DNA of 64,000 bases. Source: Nitrospirillum iridis. GTDB lineage: Bacteria > Pseudomonadota > Alphaproteobacteria > Azospirillales > Azospirillaceae. Numbering within the stretch: the stretch's first letter is position 1; each line of letters begins with the position of its first letter. The translations under genes and the position numbers were made by a program. Under the pieces are notes generated by a model that saw nothing but the letters and a program-made list of their open reading frames with translations, was not told the origin of the DNA and ran no database searches. Positions 20,159 to 29,310 of the stretch are shown piece after piece. The stretch lies in the NCBI RefSeq assembly GCF_014205765.1, contig NZ_JACIIZ010000007.1:62001-126000 (forward strand), given 5' to 3'.

Positions 20159-21655
20159 TCAGCCGCCGGCCCGGCCCGGCGCATTGTCGGCCGCCGCCTG
20201 CGTCTGTTCCACCGACCAGCCACCACCCAGCACGCGGTACAGGGTGACGATGGCGGTGAGGTAGTTCAGGCGGCTTTGCACCAGGCTGTCCTGGGCGCTG
20301 AACAGCGTGCGCTGGGCTGTCAGCACGCTGACCATGTCGGCGGTGCCGCGCTGGAACTGGCCGGTCGTGCCGCGCAGCGCCTCATCCGCCGAGGCCGTGG
20401 CCTTTTCCTGGGCCGACCGGATGTCGCGGGTGTAGCGCACGCCGGCCAGCGCGTCCTCGACATCGGCGAAGGCGGTGACGACGGCCTTCTGGTAATCGGC
20501 CGCCAGTTCCTCCACCCGGGCGCGCTGGACGTCGGACTGGGCCTGCAGATTGCCGGCGTCGAACACCGTCTGGCTCAGCGAGCTGCCGATGGACCACAGC
20601 TTGCTGGCCGGGTTGAACAGGTCGCTCAACGAGCTGTTCTGGTAGCCATAGCTGCCCGTCAGGCTGAGGCTGGGGTACTGCTGGGCGATGACGTTGCGCA
20701 GGGTGGCATTGGCGGCGATCAACTGCGCCTCGGCCGAGGCCACGTCCGGCCGGCGCGCCAGCAGGGTGGACGGCAGGTTGGGCGCCACCTCGGGCTGCGC
20801 CAGGCTGTTCAGGGTGGTGCCTTCGATCTTCAACTGTTCCGGCAGCACCCCCACCAGCACGGCCAAGGCGTCGATCTGTTGCGCCAGGCTTTGTTCATAC
20901 TGGGGGATGGCGGCGCGCTCACCCTCAACCACGTTCACCTGGTTGGCCACGTCCACGGCGGTGGCGGTGCCGGCCTGGGCGCGCGCGCGGATGCCGCGCA
21001 GCACGTCCTCCGCGTCCTGCAAGGACCGCCGGGCCAGCGCCAGCCGGTCCTTGTAGGCCAGGGCCTGGAAGTAATCGGTGGCCACCGTGGCGATGGCCGT
21101 CATCAGCACGGTCTGCTTGTCGTAGCGGCTGTAATCCAGGCTGGCTTTGGCCGATTCCAGCGCCGACCGGTTCTTGCCCCAGAAATCCAGCTCATAGCTG
21201 GCGGACAGCTGGGCCGAATAGGTGCTGTTGATGCTGGTGCGGGTGCCGCCGCTGGTGGTGGTACCGCCCGACCGGCTGCGGGTGCGGCCCAGATCCCCGG
21301 TCACCGAGGGGAAGAGGCTGGAGCGCTTCTCGTCCACCGTGCCTTCGGCCTGGCGGATGCGGGCCACGGCGGCGCGGACGTCGAAGTTGCTGGACGACAC
21401 CCGGGCGATCAGGCCGTCCAGTTCCGGGGAATTGAACTGCCGCCACCAGTCGGCGGCGATTTCCGCGCGGAGGGCCGCGTCCTTGCCAACGTCACCGGTC
21501 ACTGTCTCGCGATAGGCCGCCGGCTGCGGCGTGTCGGGGCGCTGATAGTCCGGGCCCACAGTGCAGGCCGTCAACGCGCCGCCCAAGAGGCAGGCCATCA
21601 GGGCCGGACGGGCGACGGACGAAAGCGGGAAGCGGGACGACCGGTGGCGCAGCAT
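20159..21655 (-). CDS. NodT-family outer-membrane efflux lipoprotein
   Basis: 498-aa TolC-like outer-membrane factor. The signal peptide ends in the lipobox LTAC followed by TVGPDYQRP, the classic N-terminus of NodT/OprM proteins. Two OEP repeats follow, with a long coiled-coil content and the motif LARRPDVASAEAQLIAANA in the middle. The ATG at 21655 gives a standard lipoprotein leader; upstream in-frame starts lie in non-coding sequence. It has no adjacent pump on its strand, so it is a candidate channel for the MdtABC system at 7.7-15.5 kb. Probably co-transcribed with the NagX-like gene downstream. Confidence 0.88.
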   Translation of the reverse strand: MLRHRSSRFPLSSVARPALMACLLGGALTACTVGPDYQRPDTPQPAAYRETVTGDVGKDAALRAEIAADWWRQFNSPELDGLIARVSSSNFDVRAAVARIRQAEGTVDEKRSSLFPSVTGDLGRTRSRSGGTTTSGGTRTSINSTYSAQLSASYELDFWGKNRSALESAKASLDYSRYDKQTVLMTAIATVATDYFQALAYKDRLALARRSLQDAEDVLRGIRARAQAGTATAVDVANQVNVVEGERAAIPQYEQSLAQQIDALAVLVGVLPEQLKIEGTTLNSLAQPEVAPNLPSTLLARRPDVASAEAQLIAANATLRNVIAQQYPSLSLTGSYGYQNSSLSDLFNPASKLWSIGSSLSQTVFDAGNLQAQSDVQRARVEELAADYQKAVVTAFADVEDALAGVRYTRDIRSAQEKATASADEALRGTTGQFQRGTADMVSVLTAQRTLFSAQDSLVQSRLNYLTAIVTLYRVLGGGWSVEQTQAAADNAPGRAGG

Positions 21656-21844
21656 CGCGAGGCGTGATCCAGGAAGGGAGGCCAGATGGGAAGGCGAAAA
21701 GGGAACGGACCCGGCGCCCTTCTTTTCACACCGGGGGCCCCCTGTCACGGACGAACTGGACCGGTTCCCCATTGGACCGGCCGCCGGCCATCCAACTGGA
21801 TTGGCCCGGCGGAAGATCAACGGTATCCGGCCGCCCGATGGTAC

Positions 21845-21859
21845 GGCCCCGAAGGGGCC
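21845..21859. terminator. Short GC hairpin after tetR
   Basis: Arms GGCCCC and GGGGCC around GAA, about 30 bp downstream of the TetR stop on the minus strand. No T tract follows, so this is a weak terminator call. Confidence 0.4.
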
Positions 21860-21887
21860 AACCTGTCGGGAAAAATCTTGAAACCCC

Positions 21888-22535
21888 TTACCTTTTGCTA
21901 ATGCCGGCGATGATCGTGTCCAGCATGACGTCCAAATCGGCATGCATGTCCAGCGTGCGGTCCAGCAGGGTCCAGCGCATCACCAGGCTGTGCTTCAGCC
22001 CCGACAGGATCCAGCCCACCCGTTCCACGTCGGTCCCGGGCTGAACCTCCCCCGCCTCGATGCCTTCACGGATCAGGGCGCAGTAAATGCGATGGGGTCG
22101 TTGCAGACGTTCCGCCAGCAGGCTGCGCATGTCCGGGCTGTCGGCCAGCACCTCGCGCGAGAACATCAGGGATGACAGCGCCGGGATGCTTTCCGCCAAC
22201 CCCAGCCAGGTGTGCATGACCCGGCGCAAACGGCCCATGGGGCTGCCGGGGCCGTTCAGCGCCTCTTGCACTGGCGGGGAAATGCGTTGCGCCAGATTGT
22301 CCAGCAGCGCTTCCCACATGGCGCGCTTGGTTGGGAAATGGCGGAACAGCGAGCCCTGGGCCATGCCGATGCGCCGGGCGATGGCCGTGGTGGTCGTGCC
22401 GCCCGGCCCCACCTCGTGCAGCAGTTCCAGGGCGGCGGCGATGATCTCCGCCCGGCGGGTGTCACCCGCCTTGCGCTGACGTCCGCCGGATCGCCCCTGT
22501 GGGCTCTCCCCTCCTGGGCCCTCATCGCCAGCCAT
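21888..22535 (-). CDS. TetR/AcrR-family transcriptional repressor
   Basis: 215-aa repressor. The N-terminal helix-turn-helix is TTTTAIARRIGMAQGSLFRHF followed by PTKRAMWEALL, a canonical TetR DNA-binding domain; the remaining all-helical domain binds an unknown ligand. It is the last gene of the emrA-emrB-NodT-tetR operon, 37 bp after the NodT stop, so autoregulation of the whole operon through the palindromes at 26879-26900 is expected. The ATG at 22535 has AGGG upstream; an ATG six codons earlier (22553) is possible. Confidence 0.88.
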   Translation of the reverse strand: MAGDEGPGGESPQGRSGGRQRKAGDTRRAEIIAAALELLHEVGPGGTTTTAIARRIGMAQGSLFRHFPTKRAMWEALLDNLAQRISPPVQEALNGPGSPMGRLRRVMHTWLGLAESIPALSSLMFSREVLADSPDMRSLLAERLQRPHRIYCALIREGIEAGEVQPGTDVERVGWILSGLKHSLVMRWTLLDRTLDMHADLDVMLDTIIAGISKR

Positions 22536-22572
22536 CACCCTACCCTTGATCATCGCCGTATCCGCGCCCGCC

Positions 22573-24051
22573 TTACGCCGGCGGGGTGCCGGCGTCGGCC
22601 ACGGTCTCACCCGCCTGCCAGCCGCCGCCCAGCGCCTTGTAGAGGGCGACGGTCTGCTGCACCAGGGCGTAGTCGCTCTGCGCCACCGTGTCCTTGGCGG
22701 TGGCCAGGGTCCGGTCGGCATCCAGCACGGTCAGGAAGTCGGCCAGGCCGGCGCGATACTGCGATCGCGCCCTGTCCTGCGCGCGCTGAGCGGCGTCCAG
22801 CGCCCGATGCAGCGTGGCGTTGCGCTGGCGTTCGTTGGCGTAGGCGACCAGCGCGTCCTCGACCTCCTGGAAGGCGGTCAGCACCGTCTTGCGATAGGTC
22901 AGGCGCGCCTCCTCGGCCTGGGCCTCGGCATCCTTGACGCCGGCCTTCAGTCGGCCGCCGTCGAACACGGTGCCGCTGACGGTGGGACCGACGCTCCAGC
23001 CGAAGCTGTCGCCCTGCAGCAGCTTGCCGATATCCGGGTTCAGGAAACCGCCGATGAGCCCCAGCGACAGCTTGGGGAAGCGCGCCGCCTCCTTCACCCC
23101 GATCTGGGCGTTGGTGGCGGCCATCGTGCGTTCCGCGGCCCGGATGTCGGGCCGGGCGCGCATCACCTCGGACGGCAGGCTGGCCGGCAGCGCCGGGGGC
23201 AAGGGAACCTCGGGCCCGGCGGTGGTCAACAGGCTGTCCACCTCGGCCGGGGTCCGCCCCGTCAAGGTGGCGATGGCATGGGCGCGCTGGGCCGCCTGGG
23301 TCGCCAATTGCGGCAGCACGGCCTTCTGCTGTTCCAGCTGGCCATCCGCCTCCGCCAGCTGCAATTCGGTGGCCAGCCCCACCTTGTACTTGGCGGCCGT
23401 CAGGTCGCGTGTTTCCTGCGACAGGTTCACATTCTCGTTGGCGATGGCCATACGCGCCTGAAGGGAACGCAGGGCGGCATAGTCGGTGCCCACCTCCGCC
23501 AGCATGGATAGGACCAGGGAGCGGCGGTTTTCGATGCCGGCCTCGACATTCGCGTCGGCCGCCTCGATGCTGCGGCGGGTGCCGCCGAACAGGTCGATCT
23601 CCCACGAGGCGTCGAAGCCCGCCAGGAAGATGTTGCTGGTGCCACCCAGCGAACCCAAGGCCGGGGGCAAGCGGTTGCGCATGGCCGCGGTCTCGCCCTT
23701 CACGCTGGGGTATTGGGCGGATGCCGCCTGCTGGCGCTGGGCGCGGGCGGACAGGATGCGCTGTTCCGCCACCTTCAGATCCAGATTGCCGGCGACCACG
23801 TCCGCCACCAGCTTGTCCAGCGTGGGATCGTGGAACTCCGTCCACCAGTGGGCCAGGACGGCGGCATCGGCGGTGGAAGCGGCCTTGGCCGCCGCCTGGG
23901 TGGCTGTCGGGCTCCATCCCGCCGGGGCGTCGTTCGCGGGCGCCTGATAGTCGGGACCCAGGGTGCAGGCGGACGTCAGCGCCAGGATGGCCGTGGCCAC
24001 CAGCAGACGGGCCCGCCGGGAAAACAGGGAAACAGGCAGGAAAGCACGCAT
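22573..24051 (-). CDS. NodT-family outer-membrane efflux lipoprotein (Emr partner)
   Basis: 492-aa TolC-like lipoprotein. A signal peptide ends in the lipobox TSAC followed by TLGPDYQAP; the mid-protein motif is MRARPDIRAAERTMAATNA. It starts 5 bp after the emrB stop and is thus translationally coupled to the pump, completing a tripartite EmrAB-OMF system. It is a paralogue of the NodT protein at 20159-21655 but clearly diverged. Start chosen at the ATG just before the signal peptide; an upstream frame overlaps emrB. Confidence 0.9.
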   Translation of the reverse strand: MRAFLPVSLFSRRARLLVATAILALTSACTLGPDYQAPANDAPAGWSPTATQAAAKAASTADAAVLAHWWTEFHDPTLDKLVADVVAGNLDLKVAEQRILSARAQRQQAASAQYPSVKGETAAMRNRLPPALGSLGGTSNIFLAGFDASWEIDLFGGTRRSIEAADANVEAGIENRRSLVLSMLAEVGTDYAALRSLQARMAIANENVNLSQETRDLTAAKYKVGLATELQLAEADGQLEQQKAVLPQLATQAAQRAHAIATLTGRTPAEVDSLLTTAGPEVPLPPALPASLPSEVMRARPDIRAAERTMAATNAQIGVKEAARFPKLSLGLIGGFLNPDIGKLLQGDSFGWSVGPTVSGTVFDGGRLKAGVKDAEAQAEEARLTYRKTVLTAFQEVEDALVAYANERQRNATLHRALDAAQRAQDRARSQYRAGLADFLTVLDADRTLATAKDTVAQSDYALVQQTVALYKALGGGWQAGETVADAGTPPA

Positions 24052-24056
24052 GAGGG

Positions 24057-25664
24057 TCACTCCGCGGCGGCGGGCTTGGGTGCCGCCTTGGTGGATTTCA
24101 TGAAGAAGGCGAGCGGCACGACACACAGGGCCACCATACCGGACACCCGGAACACATCGACGTATCCCAGGATGGCCGACTGGCGCAGCAGCGTCCGGTA
24201 GATGCCGGCCAGGGCGGAGGACTCGATCTGTGAGGGCGTCAGGCCATGGCCCGAAAGGCCGGCCAGCCAGGACTGCTTCGTCATCTGATACGCGGCATTC
24301 AGGTCGCTGAGGTGTTCCGCCAGATACGCCTGGTGCACCTGGGTGCGCTGGGTCAGATACGCAGTGGTCAAGGCGATGCCGATGCTGCCGCCCAGGTTGC
24401 GGGCCATGGAATAAAGCGCGGCGGCATCGCCGTTCATTTCACGCGGGACCGAGGCGAATGCCACGGTGCTGATGGGAATCATCAGCAGCGCCGTGCCAAA
24501 GGTCTGGGCCATGCGCATGCTCATCAACGTGACGAAGTCGACCTGCGGACTGATGGTGGCCGTGTAGAACATGGCCAAGCCCAGCAGGAAGAAGCCGCTG
24601 GCCACGATGTAGCGGGCCTGGAACTTTTTCAGCAGAACGCGGGTGATGATGGGGATCATGATCAGGATCATGAAGCCACCAGGCGACAGGATCATGCCCG
24701 CCCATGTCGCCGTGTAACTCAGTTGGGACTGCGCGAGCTGTGGGATCAGCACCGCGCTGCCATAGAGGGTGGCGGCCATGACGCTGATGAAAAGCGTGCC
24801 GATGGCGAAGTTCTTGTCCTTCCAAACCCGCAGATTGACGATCGGGTCGGCCCGCTCCAGCAGCCAGATGACCGCCCCCATCATGCCGAGCACGGCACCC
24901 ACGGCGAACACTTGGATGAACCCGCTGGAGAACCAGTCCTCCTGCTCACCACGGTCCAGCACGATCTGCAGGCAGGCGAAACCGCCGGCGATCAGCGACA
25001 AGCCGATCACGTCGATGTTGCGCTTGCCCTTGGCGGCGCCGGCCCGGGCCCAGGGCGGATCCTCCACCACCGCCGAAATGGCGAAGGTGGCCAGGACGCC
25101 GATCGGCACATTGATCAGGAACACCCAGCGCCAACTGAAATTGTCGGTGATCCAGCCGCCCAAGGTCGGCCCCATGATGGGGGCGGCGATGATGGCGACG
25201 GCGGTGACGCCGAAAGCGGTCGCGCGTTTCGCCGGTTCAAAGGTATCCAGCAGGATGGACTGCTGGTTGGGCTGCAAACCACCGCCGAAAAAGCCCTGGA
25301 ACAGCCGGAAGATGATCAGTTCCGGAAGCGAGGTCGACAGGCCGCACAGCAGCGACGACACGGTGAACATGATGACGGACAGCAGGAAGTAGTTCTTGCG
25401 GCCCATCAGGCGCCCCAGCCAGCCCGAAACCGGCAGCACGATGCCATTGGCCACCAGGTAGGAAGTCAGGGTCCAGGTGCTTTCGTCCGTGCCCACCGAC
25501 AGGCTGCCGGCGATGTGCGGCAGCGCCACGTTGATGATGGTGGTGTCCAGCACCTCCATGAAGGTGGCGACGGTCACCACCATGGCGACCAGATAGGGGT
25601 TGTGTTTGGGCCGCCAGGATGACGACCCGCCGGTATCCTCGGGAAGGGGAAGTCCTTCGCTCAC
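24057..25664 (-). CDS. emrB: DHA2-family MFS multidrug exporter, EmrB type
   Basis: 535-aa inner-membrane drug/proton antiporter with 14 predicted helices. Helix 1 carries the DHA2 motif FMEVLDTTIINVALPHIAG, loop 2-3 has GRLMGRKNYFL (motif A), and helix 5 has AAPIMGPTLGGWI (motif C). It partners with the EmrA adaptor, whose stop lies 11 bp upstream, and the NodT channel downstream. EmrAB systems export hydrophobic uncouplers and antibiotics; the substrate here is unknown. Confidence 0.93.
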   Translation of the reverse strand: MSEGLPLPEDTGGSSSWRPKHNPYLVAMVVTVATFMEVLDTTIINVALPHIAGSLSVGTDESTWTLTSYLVANGIVLPVSGWLGRLMGRKNYFLLSVIMFTVSSLLCGLSTSLPELIIFRLFQGFFGGGLQPNQQSILLDTFEPAKRATAFGVTAVAIIAAPIMGPTLGGWITDNFSWRWVFLINVPIGVLATFAISAVVEDPPWARAGAAKGKRNIDVIGLSLIAGGFACLQIVLDRGEQEDWFSSGFIQVFAVGAVLGMMGAVIWLLERADPIVNLRVWKDKNFAIGTLFISVMAATLYGSAVLIPQLAQSQLSYTATWAGMILSPGGFMILIMIPIITRVLLKKFQARYIVASGFFLLGLAMFYTATISPQVDFVTLMSMRMAQTFGTALLMIPISTVAFASVPREMNGDAAALYSMARNLGGSIGIALTTAYLTQRTQVHQAYLAEHLSDLNAAYQMTKQSWLAGLSGHGLTPSQIESSALAGIYRTLLRQSAILGYVDVFRVSGMVALCVVPLAFFMKSTKAAPKPAAAE

Positions 25665-25674
25665 CGTCCGGCCC

Positions 25675-26739
25675 TCAGTTCAGCTTGACGGTGGGTTCGA
25701 CCGACAGGCCTAGCGGCAAGGGGTGGTCGGCGGGCAGGCCGCCCGTCACCTTGATCTTGACCGGCAGGCGCTGCACGATCTTCACGAAGTTGCCGGTGGC
25801 GTTTTCCGAGGGGAAGGCGGTGAAGCGCGAGCCCGTGCCCATCTGGAAACTGTCGACGACGCCGGTCAGTTTCAGGTCGGGGAAGGCGTCGACCTCGATG
25901 TCCACGGGCTGGCCGACGCGCATGTGCTTCAGCTGGTTTTCCTTGAAGTTGGCGACCACCCAAATCTCGGGCGTCACCAAGGTCATGGCCGACTGCGACA
26001 CCTGCATGTAGTTGCCCTTTTCCACCGCGCGCTTGGTCACCCAGCCATCCTGCGGCGCCACGATCGTGGTCTGCGACAGGTTCAGCTCCGCTTGCGCCAG
26101 TTCAGCCTGGGCCGCGGTCACCTGCGCCTCCAGCTGCTTCACCTGGGCGGCGGCGGCCTCGATATTGCGCGGCGCCTCTTGCGCCGAGCGCAACTTGGCG
26201 TCGGCGTCGGCCAGCTGCGCCTGGGCGGTGCGGTATTGCGCCTGGGCGGCGTCGATCTGCGACTTGGTGGTGGCGCGAACGTCGATCTCCGTCTGGCGCG
26301 ACAGGTCGGCCTTGGCGCGGACCAGCGTCGCCTCCGCCTGGGCGCGGGCGGCGCGGGCCTGGTCCAGCTGCGCCGGGTAGGTGACCTGGGCGATGTCCAG
26401 GTTGGTGCGCGCCTGGGCCAACTGCGCCTCCGCCAGCTTCAGCTGGGCGGCGTCGCGGTCTCGGGTATTCTCGTAATCGCGGGGGTCGATGCGGAACAGC
26501 AGGTCGCCCGCCTTCACCCGCTGGTTATCCTGCACCGCCAGTTCGACCACCAAACCTGAGACCTTGGGCGCCACGGTGACCACGCGGCCCTCGGTGAAGG
26601 CATCGTCGGTGGATTCCTTGCCCCGGCCGCCAAGCCAGAGGACGACGCCGCCGACCACGATGGCGGCCAACACGCCGAAGCCGATGATGCGCGGCAAGGC
26701 GGAACGCTTGGGCGGAAGGGCGGAGGGCGTGCTGGTCAT
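25675..26739 (-). CDS. emrA: HlyD-family membrane fusion protein, EmrA type
   Basis: 354-aa periplasmic adaptor. It has one N-terminal membrane span (about residues 17-35), then the EmrA hallmark STDDAFTEGRVVTVAPKVSG, a long Ala/Gln-rich coiled coil (about residues 80-220) and the beta-barrel with APQDGWVTKRAVEKGNYMQ. The ATG at 26739 places the span at the usual distance; upstream in-frame sequence runs into the operator. First gene of the emrA-emrB-NodT-tetR operon. Confidence 0.92.
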   Translation of the reverse strand: MTSTPSALPPKRSALPRIIGFGVLAAIVVGGVVLWLGGRGKESTDDAFTEGRVVTVAPKVSGLVVELAVQDNQRVKAGDLLFRIDPRDYENTRDRDAAQLKLAEAQLAQARTNLDIAQVTYPAQLDQARAARAQAEATLVRAKADLSRQTEIDVRATTKSQIDAAQAQYRTAQAQLADADAKLRSAQEAPRNIEAAAAQVKQLEAQVTAAQAELAQAELNLSQTTIVAPQDGWVTKRAVEKGNYMQVSQSAMTLVTPEIWVVANFKENQLKHMRVGQPVDIEVDAFPDLKLTGVVDSFQMGTGSRFTAFPSENATGNFVKIVQRLPVKIKVTGGLPADHPLPLGLSVEPTVKLN

Positions 26740-26878
26740 GATGGTCCTTTGGTCCCTGATCGTTGAAGGCCGGATCGGGCTTTGTCCTGCGGATGCAAAC
26801 GCCTCGGGCCCGGGCCGGCCGGGGTCCAAGGAAAGCGGGGAAAGGGAGGGCGCCCACGGTGACAGCGGGCAGGAAAAT

Positions 26879-26900
26879 ACTTGCAAGCAAGTTATTGCTT
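26879..26900. promoter_or_regulatory. Overlapping palindromes, candidate TetR operator for the emr operon
   Basis: ACTTGC-AA-GCAAGT at 26879-26892 and AAGCAA-GTTA-TTGCTT at 26885-26900 are two perfect inverted repeats that overlap. They lie 140-160 bp upstream of emrA, in the only AT-rich patch of this intergenic region. The layout suits two TetR dimers or alternative registers of one. Confidence 0.6.
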
Positions 26901-26970
26901 AGCGCACGTCCAGGCCTAATGAGGATGGCGCAGATCTGGAATGCGACAAGGGGCAAAACCGCGGGTTGTT

Positions 26971-26998
26971 GAGGCGAACCCGTCTTCGGGCGCGCCTC
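26971..26998. terminator. Nested hairpin after the S46 peptidase gene
   Basis: Outer arms GAGGCG / CGCCTC and inner arms CCCG / CGGG with a TCTT loop, 11 bp past the peptidase stop on the minus strand. No strong T tract follows. Confidence 0.45.
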
Positions 26999-27008
26999 GG
27001 GTCGACGC

Positions 27009-29090
27009 TCACAGCCCCAGTTCCCGGTTCAGCCGGGTGGTGCCGTAAATCTTGGTCAGCGCCTCCCTCACCGCCCCCACCGACACCCAGATGGCGCGGT
27101 TGACGGTGTCGTCGAAGCCGAAATCCCCGCCCAAGGACTGGCTGTTGCCATCGAAGATCATACCGACGATCTGCCCATCGGTATTGATCACCGGCGAGCC
27201 CGAGCTGCCGCGCACGATGTCATTGGTGCTGACGATGTTGAACTTGCGGTTGAAGTCGACGTCGCCGCGCGCGCGGACCCATGACCGTGGCAAGGCGAGG
27301 GGGTCCGCCCCCGTTGCCCTGCCGTAAGCCTCACCCAAGGTCGTGTAATAGCGCACATGGCGGCCATTCTCGTCATAGCCTTTGACCACGCCATAGGACA
27401 GGCGGGGGGAGAAGGTGGCATCCGGATACACGGTCGTTCCGTTGGCCGCGAACATGGCCTGGGCGATGGCGCCGGCATTGCGCCGTTCCACCGCCTCGAC
27501 ATTGAACTCGACATCCCGGCGGACGATCTGCGCCTGCTTGTCCACCTCCTGCGCGAAGCGGATCAGTGGATCATGGGAGTTCTTGATGGCTTCGATGCCC
27601 CCCATCAGCAGCCGCTTGCGCTCCGCCGGGTCCGCCAGGCGGGTGCCATCCACCAGCTCGGCCGCCATCTTGTCCGCGGTCTGGGCGCCCAGGACATCGC
27701 GGACCAGCGGATCGTCCGGCCCCAGCACCCGGCGCAGCTGCACCAGCCAGGCGCGCAGCAGCATCTTTTCCAGGTCGGCGGAGACGGGGGTGTTGGCCAG
27801 CAGGCGCTGGCGGGTGAAGGGGAATCCAGCGTCGGTGAACTCCTGGAAGCGCCGGATGTCAGGCAGTTGCCGCTGCTCCGCCGCGCGGACCAGCAGGCGG
27901 GCGTAGGCGAACAGGTCGGACTGCGACCCCCGCCCCTCCTCCACCACCTCCATGCGGTCGGCGACGGCGCGATAGTGGGCGACCGCCAGGGCGATGGCGG
28001 CCCAGGGGTCGCCGACCCGCTGCTGGAACTGCGGGTCGGCCGCCACCTTGGCCCGCAATTCGTTTTCCGCCCGGCGCCGGGACTCGATCAGGCTGGGATT
28101 GACCAGGGCCCGGAACTGCCCCAGGCGCGCCTTGTACGCGTTCTCCACGGCGAACAGCTTGGCGAAGGCAACACGCGCATGCTCCGTCCCCTCGGCCGAG
28201 AATTGCAGCAGCAGGCCGCGCAATTCCGCCAGATAGACCAGGCTTTCGGGCAGCACGACGTCACGGTCGTATTCCAGTTCCGCCACCGTATCCAGCCGCT
28301 CGGTCGTGCCGGGGTTGCCGGAGGTGAAGACCAGGTCCCCCTCGTTGGCGTCGTGGGGGGCGTAGGCGAAGTAGCTGGCCTGCGTGTTCAGCGGCTGGCC
28401 CGTCTCGTCATAGACGCGCAGGAAGGCCACATCCAGGTCATAGCGGGGAAATTCGAAATTGTCCGGATCGCCGCCGAAAAAGGCGATGCTTTCCTCCGGC
28501 GCGAAGACCAGACGGACATCCTGATAGCGGTGGTATTTGTAAACGTTGTAGACGCCACCACGGTACAGCTCCACCACATCGCAGCGGATGGCATCGTCGC
28601 CGCCGGCGCAGTCGCGTTGCAGCCGGGCCAGGGCTTCACGCAAGGCCCTGCCGTAGTCCTGGCCGTCGCGCCCGGCCACCGCCTCCTTCACCTGCGCGGT
28701 GGCGTCGGTGATGCCGACCAGCTGGTTGGCCTCCACATCCGGGCATTTCACCTCGTTTTCCGGCTTGGCGGCGTAGAAGCCCTCCTGCACCAGGTTGCTG
28801 CTGGGCGAGGACAGTTGTTGCAGGCAGTCGCGGGCGCAGTGGTGGTTGGTCTGCACTAGGCCGGTGGCCGAGACGAAGGACGCCGAACACCCCCGCGGCA
28901 AGCGCAGCGAGGCGGTGCGAACATGGTCCAGCCACTGGGCGCTGGGCTCGAAGCCGTAGGCTTGTTGGACTTTGGCGCTTGGAAAGTGGTTGAAGGTCCA
29001 CATGCCCTCGTCGGCATGGGCGGTGGCGAAGAGCATGGCAAGGCAGCCGCCGAGCGCGGCCGCCCGCACATGGGCGAGCCCCATACGCAT
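27009..29090 (-). CDS. S46-family dipeptidyl-peptidase, DPP7-like
   Basis: 693-aa exported serine peptidase that removes dipeptides from the N-terminus of peptides. The signal peptide ends at AHA, and the mature protein starts DEGMWTFNHFPSAKV. Triad: histidine in QTNHHCAR (83/84), aspartate in NFEFPRYDLDVAFLR and Ser630 in GSSGSPV. Eighteen residues after the serine is Gly648 (FDGN). In the characterised Porphyromonas enzymes this S1 position is Gly in DPP7 (hydrophobic P1) and Arg in DPP11 (acidic P1), so hydrophobic preference is predicted. A paralogue lies at 29998-32100. The ATG at 29090 follows an AGGA site; another is two codons downstream. Confidence 0.92.
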   Translation of the reverse strand: MRMGLAHVRAAALGGCLAMLFATAHADEGMWTFNHFPSAKVQQAYGFEPSAQWLDHVRTASLRLPRGCSASFVSATGLVQTNHHCARDCLQQLSSPSSNLVQEGFYAAKPENEVKCPDVEANQLVGITDATAQVKEAVAGRDGQDYGRALREALARLQRDCAGGDDAIRCDVVELYRGGVYNVYKYHRYQDVRLVFAPEESIAFFGGDPDNFEFPRYDLDVAFLRVYDETGQPLNTQASYFAYAPHDANEGDLVFTSGNPGTTERLDTVAELEYDRDVVLPESLVYLAELRGLLLQFSAEGTEHARVAFAKLFAVENAYKARLGQFRALVNPSLIESRRRAENELRAKVAADPQFQQRVGDPWAAIALAVAHYRAVADRMEVVEEGRGSQSDLFAYARLLVRAAEQRQLPDIRRFQEFTDAGFPFTRQRLLANTPVSADLEKMLLRAWLVQLRRVLGPDDPLVRDVLGAQTADKMAAELVDGTRLADPAERKRLLMGGIEAIKNSHDPLIRFAQEVDKQAQIVRRDVEFNVEAVERRNAGAIAQAMFAANGTTVYPDATFSPRLSYGVVKGYDENGRHVRYYTTLGEAYGRATGADPLALPRSWVRARGDVDFNRKFNIVSTNDIVRGSSGSPVINTDGQIVGMIFDGNSQSLGGDFGFDDTVNRAIWVSVGAVREALTKIYGTTRLNRELGL

Positions 29091-29238
29091 GGTCCTGTCC
29101 TCTATAGGCTATGTGCCATCCCGCACCCCTGATCCGGCCTCCCCGTCCGGACGGTACACACGGTCAGCATAAGCCCAGCGCGGTATCGCGCGGGACAGGA
29201 TTTTGTAACGGAAGTGCAAATGTCGTGGGCCTGGATAC

Positions 29239-29269
29239 GCACAAGCCCAGGAAAACCCTGGGCTTGTGC
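29239..29269. terminator. Strong stem-loop between the S46 gene and the small secreted-protein gene
   Basis: Perfect 13-bp stem (29239-29251 with 29257-29269) and an AAAAC loop. It lies about 40 bp downstream of the minus-strand gene at 29311 and is probably its terminator, although no T run follows. Confidence 0.6.
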
Positions 29270-29310
29270 TTCACCCTATCCTTCGGATGGGGGTGGGACC
29301 GGCCCCGTCG

